Assembly (NCBI GenBank): GCA_019634625.1
Contig: JAHCBA010000002.1
Span: 243,178 to 307,177 of the forward strand
Reading direction: 5' to 3'
DNA: 64,000 nucleotides
From: Verrucomicrobiia bacterium
GTDB taxonomy: Bacteria > Verrucomicrobiota > Verrucomicrobiia > Limisphaerales > CAIMTB01
Part shown: positions 43,940 to 53,200 of the stretch, piece by piece
How positions within the stretch are numbered: the first letter of the stretch is position 1
How the letters are laid out: each line of letters opens with the position of its first letter
Made by a program: the position numbers and the translations under genes
The notes under the pieces: model-generated
What the model was told of the DNA's origin: nothing
The model's database searches: none
Seen by the model: the letters and a program-made list of their open reading frames with translations, nothing else

Positions 43940-46042
43940 ATGAACGCACACCCACCCAGTCCTTTCTCCACGACCGCCATCCCGCCCGGAGGAACCCCTG
44001 TCACCGGAATTCCATCACCCGGACGACTACCCCCCGGGCATCGTTTCAGGGGCAGGGCGTGGCGCCTTGTCCTTTCCGCAACCCTCGCCGCCTCCCTTCC
44101 GGCGACCGCTGAAATCCTCTTCTCGGACAACTTCTCCTATCCCGACGGACCGCTGGTGGAAACCGGGGGTGCCGTGTGGCGGACCCTGACCGGTGCACCG
44201 GGCGAGATCCGGGTTGTGAATGGCGCCCTGCGGGCGGTTGAAGGCGAATTCGAGATCGTCGAAGCACCCCTCCCCGGAGGGCCGTACGGGGAGGGTTCCA
44301 CCTTGTATGCGGGCTTCACCGTCACGGTCACCACGTTGCCCTCCGGAACAGGCAGCGATTTCGCCGCATTCTCCGCCGCCAACGGCCCGCGAACCGTCGG
44401 ACGGATCTACACCACCACCCAGGGCGCGGCCGAAGGAACCTTCCGCATCGGAATCGCCTCCGCCCTCCATTTTCCCACCGGCACTCACCCGGTGAATCTC
44501 AATCTCGACACACCCTACCGCGTCGTCGTTCGACTCGACATCGCCGGTGGCTTCGGCGCCCGGCTGTGGGTGGATCCCGAGAGCGAGGACACGGGAGTCG
44601 TGTTTCCTTCGGACGGCGGCGCCCCGGGGGTGATCGAGGCGTTCGCCTTCCGGCAACGGCTGATCAGCGGGAACGGGATGGGGGCCGTGACCGTGGACGA
44701 TGTGGTGGTGGCAACCACGTTCGCCGAGGCGAAAGGCGGCTCGGCCCCGCCCGTGGTGTGGGAGTACACCACCAGCAGCGCCGGAACCATCACCATCACG
44801 GGTTTCACCGGTGCCGCCGCCGAGTTGACCGTTCCCGACATGATCGACGGAATGCCGGTGACCCGGGTGACCAGCGGAGCGTTCCGTGGCAAAACCGGGC
44901 TCAAGAAGATCACCCTGCCGGAAGGCCTGATTGCCATCGGCTCCCAGGCGTTCTCCATGAGCGGCATCACCAGCATCGTCATCCCCAACGGCATCACCGC
45001 CATCGAGCCGGAGACCTTCACCCGCTGTGTCGACCTGGTCCACGTGACGCTTCCTGAGAACCTGCAGAGCATCGGGCAGATGGCCTTCGCATGGACCGGC
45101 CTGCGGGAGGTCACCTTGCCGGCCACTGTCACCACCCTGCACAGTTCGGCGTTCATGATGGCCTCCCAACTGGAGGCCATTCACATCCATGCCGACAATG
45201 CCGGGTTCGTGAGTGTGGAAGGCGTGGTGTTCACCCGGGATCTCGAGACCCTCCTGACGTATCCCGCCGGCCGGCCTGGAGAGTACCGCATCCCGGCCAG
45301 TGTCCGGCGCATCGAGAGCACATCCTTCTCGGGCTCGGTGCATCTTGGTGCACTGGAGATTCCCGACACCGTGACCTTCCTCGGGTCCGGCGCCTTTCAG
45401 GAATGCACGGGCCTCGTCAGCGTCCGGATCGGGCGCGGCATCACCACCATTCCCCAGGGGGCCTTTGCCGGGTGTTCGCGGCTCGTTGACATCCGGCTTC
45501 CCGACACCCTCGAAGCCATCGATTCCATCGCCTTCGCCAGGTGCCGCGCCCTGCAACAGATCACCATCCCGGCCAGTGTCCGGCGCCTCGGCGGTCTGCT
45601 CTTCGAACCGGACTTCATGTCCGGAGACTGGCCGCCGCCGACCATCACCCACATCTACTTCCAGGGCGACGCGCCGGAGTTCCTCGGAAGACTGCCCAAT
45701 CCCCTCGAAGACGACATGGACCCCGACGAAGACGACTACGGCCCCACGGTTTACTACCGGGCGGGCACAACCGGCTGGGAAGCGCGCTTCGGCGGACGCC
45801 CCACGATGTTGTGGGATCCCCGGGTCACCTTGGGCGCCGGCTTTGGAATCGTCGAGGGGAAGATGGGCTTCCCACTCACCGGTGCCGCCGGGCTTGTCCT
45901 CGTCGTGGAAGCCACCTCCGACCTTACCGATCCGGTCTGGAATGTCGTTGGCACCGTGACCCTCACGGACGGCCAGGCCGTCTTCCGCGATCCCGAGGCT
46001 GCCGTCGCCCCCGTGCGCCTCTACCGCTTCCGCTCGCCGTAA
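43940..46042 (+). CDS. Secreted BspA-type leucine-rich-repeat protein
   Basis: 700 residues from the ATG at 43940. A long n-region leads to a hydrophobic stretch (WRLVLSATLAASLPATA, about 41-57), taken as the signal sequence; earlier starts add repeat-derived sequence. Residues about 59-260 look like a LamG-like sandwich (ILFSDNFSYPDGPLV). From about 270 to 560 there are BspA-like LRR_5 repeats (LKKITLPEGLIAIGSQAFSM, SIVIPNGITAIEPETF, VDIRLPDTLEAIDSIAF). The C-terminus is a beta tail (VVEATSDLTDPVW). LRR_5 proteins often bind surfaces or proteins. No anchor is obvious. Confidence 0.82.
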   Translation: MNAHPPSPFSTTAIPPGGTPVTGIPSPGRLPPGHRFRGRAWRLVLSATLAASLPATAEILFSDNFSYPDGPLVETGGAVWRTLTGAPGEIRVVNGALRAVEGEFEIVEAPLPGGPYGEGSTLYAGFTVTVTTLPSGTGSDFAAFSAANGPRTVGRIYTTTQGAAEGTFRIGIASALHFPTGTHPVNLNLDTPYRVVVRLDIAGGFGARLWVDPESEDTGVVFPSDGGAPGVIEAFAFRQRLISGNGMGAVTVDDVVVATTFAEAKGGSAPPVVWEYTTSSAGTITITGFTGAAAELTVPDMIDGMPVTRVTSGAFRGKTGLKKITLPEGLIAIGSQAFSMSGITSIVIPNGITAIEPETFTRCVDLVHVTLPENLQSIGQMAFAWTGLREVTLPATVTTLHSSAFMMASQLEAIHIHADNAGFVSVEGVVFTRDLETLLTYPAGRPGEYRIPASVRRIESTSFSGSVHLGALEIPDTVTFLGSGAFQECTGLVSVRIGRGITTIPQGAFAGCSRLVDIRLPDTLEAIDSIAFARCRALQQITIPASVRRLGGLLFEPDFMSGDWPPPTITHIYFQGDAPEFLGRLPNPLEDDMDPDEDDYGPTVYYRAGTTGWEARFGGRPTMLWDPRVTLGAGFGIVEGKMGFPLTGAAGLVLVVEATSDLTDPVWNVVGTVTLTDGQAVFRDPEAAVAPVRLYRFRSP

Positions 46043-46434
46043 GGCGCTCCGCAGATTCTGTCCCCTTCAGGGGTGGGGGGACAACGGGTTCCGGCGCCTG
46101 CCGCAATGCAGTCGTCGGAACCCGAATTCCTTTCCTCCGGGGTTCATGGAGCATCGCCGGGGAGAATTCTCCGGGTTCCCATCTCCGTTCCTGGCAGGTG
46201 CGCCTGCCCCGCACCGTGGGTGTTCCCAATTGTCAAAATCAGGGATGTGACCCCGGGAGTCTCACTGCCGCCTGTTCCACCTGCGAACAACCGCCGACAA
46301 CGGCCAGGCATCAAGGCCGGCGCTGATCCAGGTGGTGAAGGATTAATCACCAGGAATGCAGGCTCTGAAGCCGGGTTCTGCCCACCCTTCAGCACAGGCA
46401 TCCGCGAACATCCAGTCAGCGATTCGGTCGGGTC
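46043..46434. other. 392-bp convergent gap with a dispersed repeat
   Basis: No gene. Contains the first copy of a 95-bp two-copy repeat at 46164-46259. Lies between convergent genes, so no promoter is expected. Confidence 0.55.
46164..46259 (+). repeat. 95-bp two-copy dispersed repeat, copy 1
   Basis: Shares TCAAAATCAG-GATGTGACC and CCCATCTCCG with the copy at 61001-61095; by eye about 80% identical over the full length. Confidence 0.65.
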
Positions 46435-48333
46435 TCACGGCTTCCGCAGCCGAAAAAACAGAGTGCCGGCAGCCTTCAAATCAACCTCTTTCCGTCCTGC
46501 AGTGTCCGGGGAAACGGAGGTCCAGCTTCCCAAATCCAGGCTGGTGGACTGCTCGAGAACGACTCCTTCGGCACCATCGGAGTGCTGCCAGATCAGCGTC
46601 AGCACGCCTTCGGCTAGTCGGTCGTACTCCAGTATTAAGGATCTGGGCGCTGGCGCAAAGATCGCCACCGAATGAGAATTGCCGGCGGCGATGGTAACCG
46701 GCAGCAGCGGTGTTCCATCCTCGCCGGCCGGGAGCTGTGCCCGGACCGGGGTGAGACGATTGGAACTGCCCGGCACCGCGAGCTGGCCCGAGGCGTTGCT
46801 GCCCCACCCCCAAATGGCTCCGTCTGAGGTCACAGCCAATCCGTGCCCAGCGCCTCCCGCGATGCTGACAATGTCAGTCAGTGTGCGCATATAGCCGACT
46901 GCGGCGGCAATCGAAGTCATCACCGGCCGCTTCTCAGCAACCATAAACTCTTCCCGATCCCACAGGTTGGCGAGCCGGTTTCTGATCAAAGTGCGCACTT
47001 TCTCATCGGAAATGCCGGCTTCGGGCAGGTCGATCACTTTCGCTCCCCTTTCATCGAAAATGCGGAAGTGCAGCGCACCATCCGGCTGTTGTGCCACATA
47101 AACGGCGCTTGCGTTCTCGGCGGGAATTGAGGCCGGACCTTCGATGGAAGCCATCAAATGCAGATCAAACGCGATAAACTCATCTGCGTTCGCCAGGACA
47201 TATCCTGGCACAGCGCGATCTCTTCCGCTGTTATCACCGAGCTCACCCCAGATGTTGATGCCCCACGCCCAGACCAGGCCCGCCGCATCGAGCGCGTACG
47301 AGTGCCGCCCGCCCCCGGCGACAGCCACTATCCTCTGACTCCTGCCCAATCCTTCGCCGCCGGACGAATCCCGCACCGCAACCGGTCTCAGCCGGTCATT
47401 CGAACTGTCCGTAAGAGAGCTTCCCATCGTCCCGTCACCCACCTGGCCGCGGTCATTGTGCCCCCACGACCAGAGCATACCATCCGAATCCTGGGCCAGA
47501 ATGTGATACAGGGCGCTCACGATGGCGACGATCCGAACCGGCGGTCCCCCATCTGTATCTGTGTCCGTTGGAAACTGCACACGCCCGGGAAGTGTGCGGC
47601 GAACCCTCGTCCCGTCGCCGAGCTGGCCGTGTCCATTACTGCCCCAGGCCCAAACTGCTCCCGCCGCGTCCAGAGCCAGCGAGTGGCGATTGTTGGCGGC
47701 AATGGCCACGATGTTTTCAAGCGGACGCAGGCCGGTCTCGTCCAGCACCCGGCCCGGCAGCAGGCGCCCTGCCGTGGTGCCGTCACCAAGCTGACCGTTG
47801 GAGTTGCTGCCCCAGGCCCATACAGTGCCGTCGCTGTCCAGGGCCAGCGAATGGCCTTCGGACCCGCTGTCCGGCCCCGGGAAGCCACCGCTCGCCGCAG
47901 CGATGGCCCTGATGTTGCGGAGCGGCTGCTCCCCGTTCTCATTCAAAACCCGGATGGGAAGCCTGCGCCCCGTTCGCGTGCCGTCGCCAAGCTGGCCTTG
48001 GGAATTGCTGCCCCACGCCCAGACTGTTCCATCGGCATCCAGCGCCATGGTATGCGCGACGTTGCCCGCTCCGGCTGCCACTGCCACGATGTCTGCGAAA
48101 GCACCATCCTCTTTCTCGGGAAACGGTACCTGGACCGGAACGGATCGGGTCAAGGTGTCACCAACGCCCAACTGCCCGGCGCCGTTGCCGCCCCAGCTCC
48201 AAACCGTTCTGCCAGCGCGCTGGCCTTCGTGGGCCGCCCCGTCAGCAGCGAGGCAGGCCCCCATGATCAGAGAGCCCAGGAGAATGCGTGTGGTGCGAAC
48301 GAGTCTTGTTCGTACGGTCGTTGCTCGATTCAT
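46435..48333 (-). CDS. Secreted RCC1-propeller protein with an inserted domain
   Basis: 632 residues from the ATG at 48333; GAAAGGA ten bases upstream supports the start. A signal peptide (TTRILLGSLIMGACLAADGA) is followed by RCC1 repeats (WSWGGNGAGQLGVGDT, WAWGSNSQGQLGDGT, WAWGSNGHGQLGDGT, WSWGHNDRGQVGDGT; about 40-380), interrupted by a domain of about 90 residues (about 388-476) with YVAQQPDGALHFRIFDERG and a DLPEAG..KVR helix, then one more RCC1 repeat and a beta tail (LILEYDRLAEGVLTLIWQHS). I recall the inserted LHFRIFD pattern in other bacterial proteins, often of unknown function. Last gene of the minus-strand sigma/kinase island; its own promoter-like element is at 48428-48465. Confidence 0.85.
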   Translation of the reverse strand: MNRATTVRTRLVRTTRILLGSLIMGACLAADGAAHEGQRAGRTVWSWGGNGAGQLGVGDTLTRSVPVQVPFPEKEDGAFADIVAVAAGAGNVAHTMALDADGTVWAWGSNSQGQLGDGTRTGRRLPIRVLNENGEQPLRNIRAIAAASGGFPGPDSGSEGHSLALDSDGTVWAWGSNSNGQLGDGTTAGRLLPGRVLDETGLRPLENIVAIAANNRHSLALDAAGAVWAWGSNGHGQLGDGTRVRRTLPGRVQFPTDTDTDGGPPVRIVAIVSALYHILAQDSDGMLWSWGHNDRGQVGDGTMGSSLTDSSNDRLRPVAVRDSSGGEGLGRSQRIVAVAGGGRHSYALDAAGLVWAWGINIWGELGDNSGRDRAVPGYVLANADEFIAFDLHLMASIEGPASIPAENASAVYVAQQPDGALHFRIFDERGAKVIDLPEAGISDEKVRTLIRNRLANLWDREEFMVAEKRPVMTSIAAAVGYMRTLTDIVSIAGGAGHGLAVTSDGAIWGWGSNASGQLAVPGSSNRLTPVRAQLPAGEDGTPLLPVTIAAGNSHSVAIFAPAPRSLILEYDRLAEGVLTLIWQHSDGAEGVVLEQSTSLDLGSWTSVSPDTAGRKEVDLKAAGTLFFRLRKP

Positions 48334-48790
48334 CAAATGATTGTCCTTTCGACCGGCGCAAGGCCGGCGGGTGTGTTTGCCTTTTGCACGCCCCGGGCGT
48401 CCTCTGGCGCAGCCCGTGCGGGCTGCCCATTTCCACAGAGAAAAACGACGAAGGTTACAGAAGAAATGCGGCGCCCTTGCGCCACTCGACGCAGTGGCTT
48501 GTACTACGGGCCGTTCAGAGAGGAAGAAGGCCAATCCGAAGTGACCCACGGATCGCGCAGGCCGGCGAAGGTCTTGTGCAGGTTGTATTACCGCAACCTC
48601 TTGTCGTTGCGCCCGAGGCCGTCGGCCTCTATGCATCCCTCCGCCATGTCCCTCCACAGATCACGTCCGCCCGCAACCCCGCCAGATAGCCGTCACCGGA
48701 CGCCTTCTGGCACCGATGAAGCCCGACGACCATCGATTCCAACCGGTGACACCGTTCGCTCCTCGGGTACTCGGGCCCTGCGGTGACTCA
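48334..48790. other. 457-bp upstream region of the RCC1-protein gene
   Basis: No convincing gene. Contains the candidate ECF promoter element at 48428-48465. Several short frames on both strands lack family features. Confidence 0.5.
48428..48465 (-). promoter_or_regulatory. Candidate ECF-type promoter element, site 1
   Basis: On the minus strand CTGTAACC, 14 bases, CTGTGGAAA. Nearly identical in sequence and identical in spacing to the element at 50204-50241. CTGTAACC resembles an AAC-type -35 box of ECF sigma factors; the matching -10 is uncertain. About 95 bases upstream of the RCC1-protein start. Confidence 0.4.
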
Positions 48791-49570
48791 CTACCTTGCA
48801 GTAATGCGCACTTCGGCTCCACCGGTCCGATGATCCCGAAGCCGGTCCCTGACCTGAGCTGCACTGCTGTTTGTTGTAACTGGAATCATCTCAATAGCCT
48901 CCCGGGCCACCGCGCTGATCGAGACGTGGCCAACTGCGCTCGCCTCCCGGTCCAAACGATCCAACGCTCTAATCGCCGCGATATTGTTGGTGCCCGGCGT
49001 GGACTTAAGGAGGTGCACGTAGCGATTGACGGAGAGCTCTGCCGCGGCTCTTACCGCTCTGCTGCGGACCTCGGCCGCCTGTCGGGTCAGACGGGCGGCC
49101 AGATCCCCGCCTTCGCCGATCAAGGCAGGATCGGTCGGTGAAGCCTCTAACTGCCGAATGACCAGCCGCATCTGCATCTCACTCCTTGAGATATCAGCAG
49201 CAAGAGTCTCGTTTTGTTCTTCTTTGAGTCTTATATAGCTGCTTCCCAGCCTGAAGACCGGATCCCAAAGATACCCCGCCAACAGCGCCACCCCGCAGCA
49301 GCGGAGGACGTCCTTTGCATCAATGCCCGTCAGAACAAACACCGCAACCAGCGCAGCACCAGCCCCCAGGGCGCAATGTGCGCCCAGAAGAGAAATCCAG
49401 GATGGCTCCACCGGGAACCACGCTACCTGGACTGTGTTCGACAAGGCTGCCGAGATCAGACCGAGCGCCCCTCCTGCTGCGCCAAATAACAGTACGCGCC
49501 AGAACGGGCGTCCGGGATCCGATAACAGTTCGTGAAGCCATTTCAACGGTGATTGCATGATTTCCTGCAT
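48791..49570 (-). CDS. Three-helix membrane protein, function unknown
   Basis: 259 residues. The N-terminal half has three membrane segments (VLLFGAAGGALGLISAALS, LGAHCALGAGAALVAVFVL and VLRCCGVALLAGYLW). The second half is soluble and helical (SEMQMRLVIRQLEASP, TRQAAEVRSRAVRAAAEL). No motif I can name. Sits 47 bp after the 152-residue protein gene and probably is in the same transcript. Could be a partner or membrane anchor for its kinase or sigma neighbours; inference only. Confidence 0.65.
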   Translation of the reverse strand: MQEIMQSPLKWLHELLSDPGRPFWRVLLFGAAGGALGLISAALSNTVQVAWFPVEPSWISLLGAHCALGAGAALVAVFVLTGIDAKDVLRCCGVALLAGYLWDPVFRLGSSYIRLKEEQNETLAADISRSEMQMRLVIRQLEASPTDPALIGEGGDLAARLTRQAAEVRSRAVRAAAELSVNRYVHLLKSTPGTNNIAAIRALDRLDREASAVGHVSISAVAREAIEMIPVTTNSSAAQVRDRLRDHRTGGAEVRITAR

Positions 49571-49617
49571 TCCTTTTGAGCGTGCTTTCCGGCGAGGAGG
49601 GTGCGGCTCGGCAACTA

Positions 49618-50076
49618 CTATCCACTGGCGGCCATTCGTGCCCCGATTGCATCAACGATCTTCGCTGCTTCGACCTCCCATTCGCCGTCGATCAATCTCT
49701 GCAGCTTCAATTCCGCAAGGAAATTCAAAACCTTGGAGGCGACCTGCCCATTCGTGCCCAAATCTTTCAGCAAACCGCCGACCTGAAGGTTCAGCTTCTT
49801 TGTCCCGCTGTTCAGTGGCCCGCGATACTGAATTCTTGTAATCCTTGCATCGTAGGTCTTCTTGGGTTTGAGCTTGATCGAATAGAAGACCCGGTCATCT
49901 TTGCCAAAATGCTGATGCCTGAAATAGCTTGTTTCGTCGGGCCGCAGAAGATTTCTGTTTCCATTTAATGGTCTGATGTAAAAATCGTGCTTCCCTACTC
50001 TGACACTTTGTGTTTTCTCGTCAGGAGCGATGCCCTTCACGACCATGTCAACGGCTTGATTCAGTGAAATGCTCAT
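49618..50076 (-). CDS. Conserved-looking 152-residue protein, unknown function
   Basis: 152 residues from the ATG at 50076. No signal peptide. Basic mid-region FYSIKLKPKKTYDARITRIQ and N-terminal SVRVGKHDFYIRPLNGNRNL suggest a beta-rich fold, then a helical C-terminus (QVASKVLNFLAELKLQRLID). No known domain recognised. Between the kinase-WD40 gene and the membrane-protein gene, with a promoter-like element upstream (50204-50241). An in-frame ATG at 50211 exists, but that extension crosses the promoter element. Confidence 0.6.
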   Translation of the reverse strand: MSISLNQAVDMVVKGIAPDEKTQSVRVGKHDFYIRPLNGNRNLLRPDETSYFRHQHFGKDDRVFYSIKLKPKKTYDARITRIQYRGPLNSGTKKLNLQVGGLLKDLGTNGQVASKVLNFLAELKLQRLIDGEWEVEAAKIVDAIGARMAASG

Positions 50077-50203
50077 ATCCGGATTCTTCGACCCGCGGGT
50101 AGATGGCGGGTCAGTTTGCGTTGATTCGTGGTTGGCATGGACTGTCGCTTTGATTGTTGTTTGGCTCCTGAGAACCACGCTGATGCAACACCCCGCACCA
50201 CTT

Positions 50204-50241
50204 CTTTCCACAGGGAAGGACGGAAAAGGTTACAGGGAAAC
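50204..50241 (-). promoter_or_regulatory. Candidate ECF-type promoter element, site 2
   Basis: On the minus strand CTGTAACC, 14 bases, CTGTGGAAA, as at 48428-48465. Lies between the kinase-WD40 gene and the 152-residue protein gene, about 130 bases before the latter's start. Confidence 0.4.
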
Positions 50242-50278
50242 CTCGACGGAGTCGTCTCTTGGGGAGGGGATCTCGAAG

Positions 50279-53200
50279 TCAGGGGCTGTTGAGCGACCCA
50301 TTCATGTTTGCGAGACGCCCGCCTTGAGTCTCAAGAGCGCGACGGCGCTCGAGCCAGACCTCGGCATCCAGAAGCCGCGCATTCCCGCTTTCGTCCAGTT
50401 CCATGCCAGTGAGCACCTGCACCCAAAGCCGCACCTGCTCGGCATCGCCGGGAAGCGGTTCGGTGGCGACCTCCCACATCCGCGTCAATCCATCGGCCCC
50501 GGCGATCACCAGGCGCGAGCCGTCCGGACTCAGGGCGGCAGCGGAAATCAGACTTGGGTGGCGGACGGGTGCTCCAATCGGGCGCCCCGTAGCCACATCC
50601 CACAACCGGGCGGCGCGCGAAGCAGTGGTCAGAAGGCGCGCGCCATCCGTGCTGAAGCTCAAATTCACAACCGGACCATCATGAATCAAAGGCTGGCCGA
50701 CGGACTCTCCGGTGTTCGGGTTCCAGAATCGGGCAGTGTTGTCGTCACTGGCGCTGGCAATGAGCGAGCCCTCGGGGTGGAAGGCGACGCCACGAACCAG
50801 AGCGCGATGTCGAAAGCTGCGAATGGCCCGGCGCGTGGCCCGATCCCACAGATGCACCAGATGGTTATGGCTGGCCGTGAGGATGAACTCACCATCAGGA
50901 GAGAATGCCACACTCCATATCGAGGCGTCTTGCTGTTCGAAAGGCGGCCCAACGGGGTCGCCGGTGGCGGCATCCCAGAGTTGCGCTGTTTGATCGAGAG
51001 AGCCGGTCAGAACGTAACGGCCGTCGGAGCTGAACGTGGCGGATCTGACCATTTGACCGTGTTTGAGCGGTTTCCCGATCTGTTCCCCGGTTTCCATATT
51101 CCAGATGTAGGCGGCATCCCCACTGCCGGTGACCACTCGGAAACCGACCGGACTGAAGGCGGCGGTTTGCACTCCCTTTTCATGTGGAAGTTCGCGGAGC
51201 AAATCGCCCGTGCGAACATCCCAGAGCCGGGCTTTGCCATCTTCGCATCCCGTGATGATTTCCCCTCCGTTCGGACTGTATGCCACCGCAAACACCATCT
51301 GATCGTGCGGGAACTCTGGCCCCACCGGCCGGGCGCGGGGCTCGATTTGCCAGTGGCAGACTCGTCCATCTGTGCTGCCGCTCGCGACAAAGAGTCCATC
51401 TGGGCTCACGGCGATCGCTTCAACAGGCGTTTGGTGTTCGAGTGGTGTCTCGAACGCTTCACCGGTGCGGGCATCCCAGAGGCGCGCGCTGTTGTCGAGC
51501 ACCGCCGCCGCCAGCCAGGAACCGTCGGGGCTGAAGGCCAGCGCGTGGACGTCACCTGAATGTCTCAGAGGCGAACCGTCCGGCAGACCAGTCTCCACAT
51601 CCCAGAACTGAACCAGTTGATCCTCGCCACCGGTCGCGGCACGCCGGCCATCCGGACTGAAGGCGGCTGCGTAGGCCCTGCCACTGTGCTGAAAGGCGTG
51701 GACCTGTTCCGGTCCGGAGGTGAGAACCCAAAGATAGGCATAGGATTCAAGCGAAGCGGCCAGAATCATGGAACCGTCCGGACTGAACACGGCATAGTGC
51801 AGTCCGGACGTGTGGGAGAGTTCATCCGTCTTCACCAGCGTTTCCGCGTCCCAGAACACCGCCGTGCCGTCGCCCGTAGCAGTCAGCAGCCGCGATCCAT
51901 CCGGACTGAAACGCCCGGCGTAAACGCCGGCGTCATGGAGGAGCGGCGGGCCAATTTGCCGGGCGGACGTTGTCTCCCAGGTTCGTGCGGTCTTGTCCCA
52001 GGCCGCCGTGACGATGCGGGCACCATCCGGACTGAAGCCAACGTCATGAATGTACCCTTCATGCCCCGTGTATTCCCGGATCAGCCGTCCCGAGTCCAGA
52101 TCCCAGAGCCGGGCCACCGCGTCTGCACAGCCGGTCAGCAGGTGACGCCCGTCAGGACTGAACTCGGCCGCGTACACCTGATGCGGGTGGGGAAAGATGT
52201 TTCGGAGCGGATGCACCCGGAACCGCCAGGCGGCCAGATTCTCGCGCAACACGCGCCGCAGCTCGATCTCGTGGGACGGTGCCAGATCCAAGGTGCGCAC
52301 CAGCCACAGCATCCCTTCGCGCACTTTGCCCCCCTCGCACAACGCCAGTCCCCGGTCAAACGCCAGGTTCAGGCTGAGCCGGCGCAGCTCGGCTTCGCCC
52401 GCTTCGGCCCGATGGCGCGCCTGCTCTTCGGCCTGCTGCAGGCGTGTGGCCTCGTATCGTGCTTCCTGCGCCCTGTCGCGCTCCTCCTGGGCAACCTGTC
52501 TTTCGCTGCCGGCCACCACCGCCTGCCAGGTGCTGACTGCAATGCCGCCCACCAGCGCCACAGCAACAAGGGCCGCGGCGGTGAATGCCATCTTGTGCCG
52601 GCGCCAGGCCCTCTGCAACCGATAGCCGAGCGAGGGCGGCCGGGCCGTGACAGGCTCGTTATCGAGGTGGCGCTGCAGATCCGTCGCCAGGCCGTTCACC
52701 GTGTCGTAGCGGCGCCGGCGGTCCTTCTCTAGGCACTTCATCACGATCCAGTCGAGGTCATGTTCGATTTTGGATTTGCGGTTTGCGATTTGCGATTGGG
52801 GGCTATGCTGGAGTTGGCTCAATCGCGTGCTCGGGCGGAGCGGCTCGCGTTCGCGGATGATCTTCCTCACCCCTTCCAGGCCCGCTTGGGTGAGTTCCCT
52901 GGTGTCGAAGGGTGTGGTGCCGGTCAACAGTTCGTAGAGCAGCACCCCGAGGCTGTAGATGTCGCTGCGGGTATCGATGTCCAATCCGCTCGAGTCCGCC
53001 TGTTCAGGGCTCATGTAGGCGGGTGTGCCGATGAGTTGATGAAACTGCGTGTAGATGGTTTTGTCGGTCAGCTCTCCCTGCGTGGCTTTTGCGATGCCGA
53101 AGTCGATGACCTTTGGCGCCGGTCTTCCGTCCTGCAGCTCCACCAGGATGTTCGACGGCTTGATATCGCGGTGGATGATCCCTTTCTGATGCGCGTGCTG

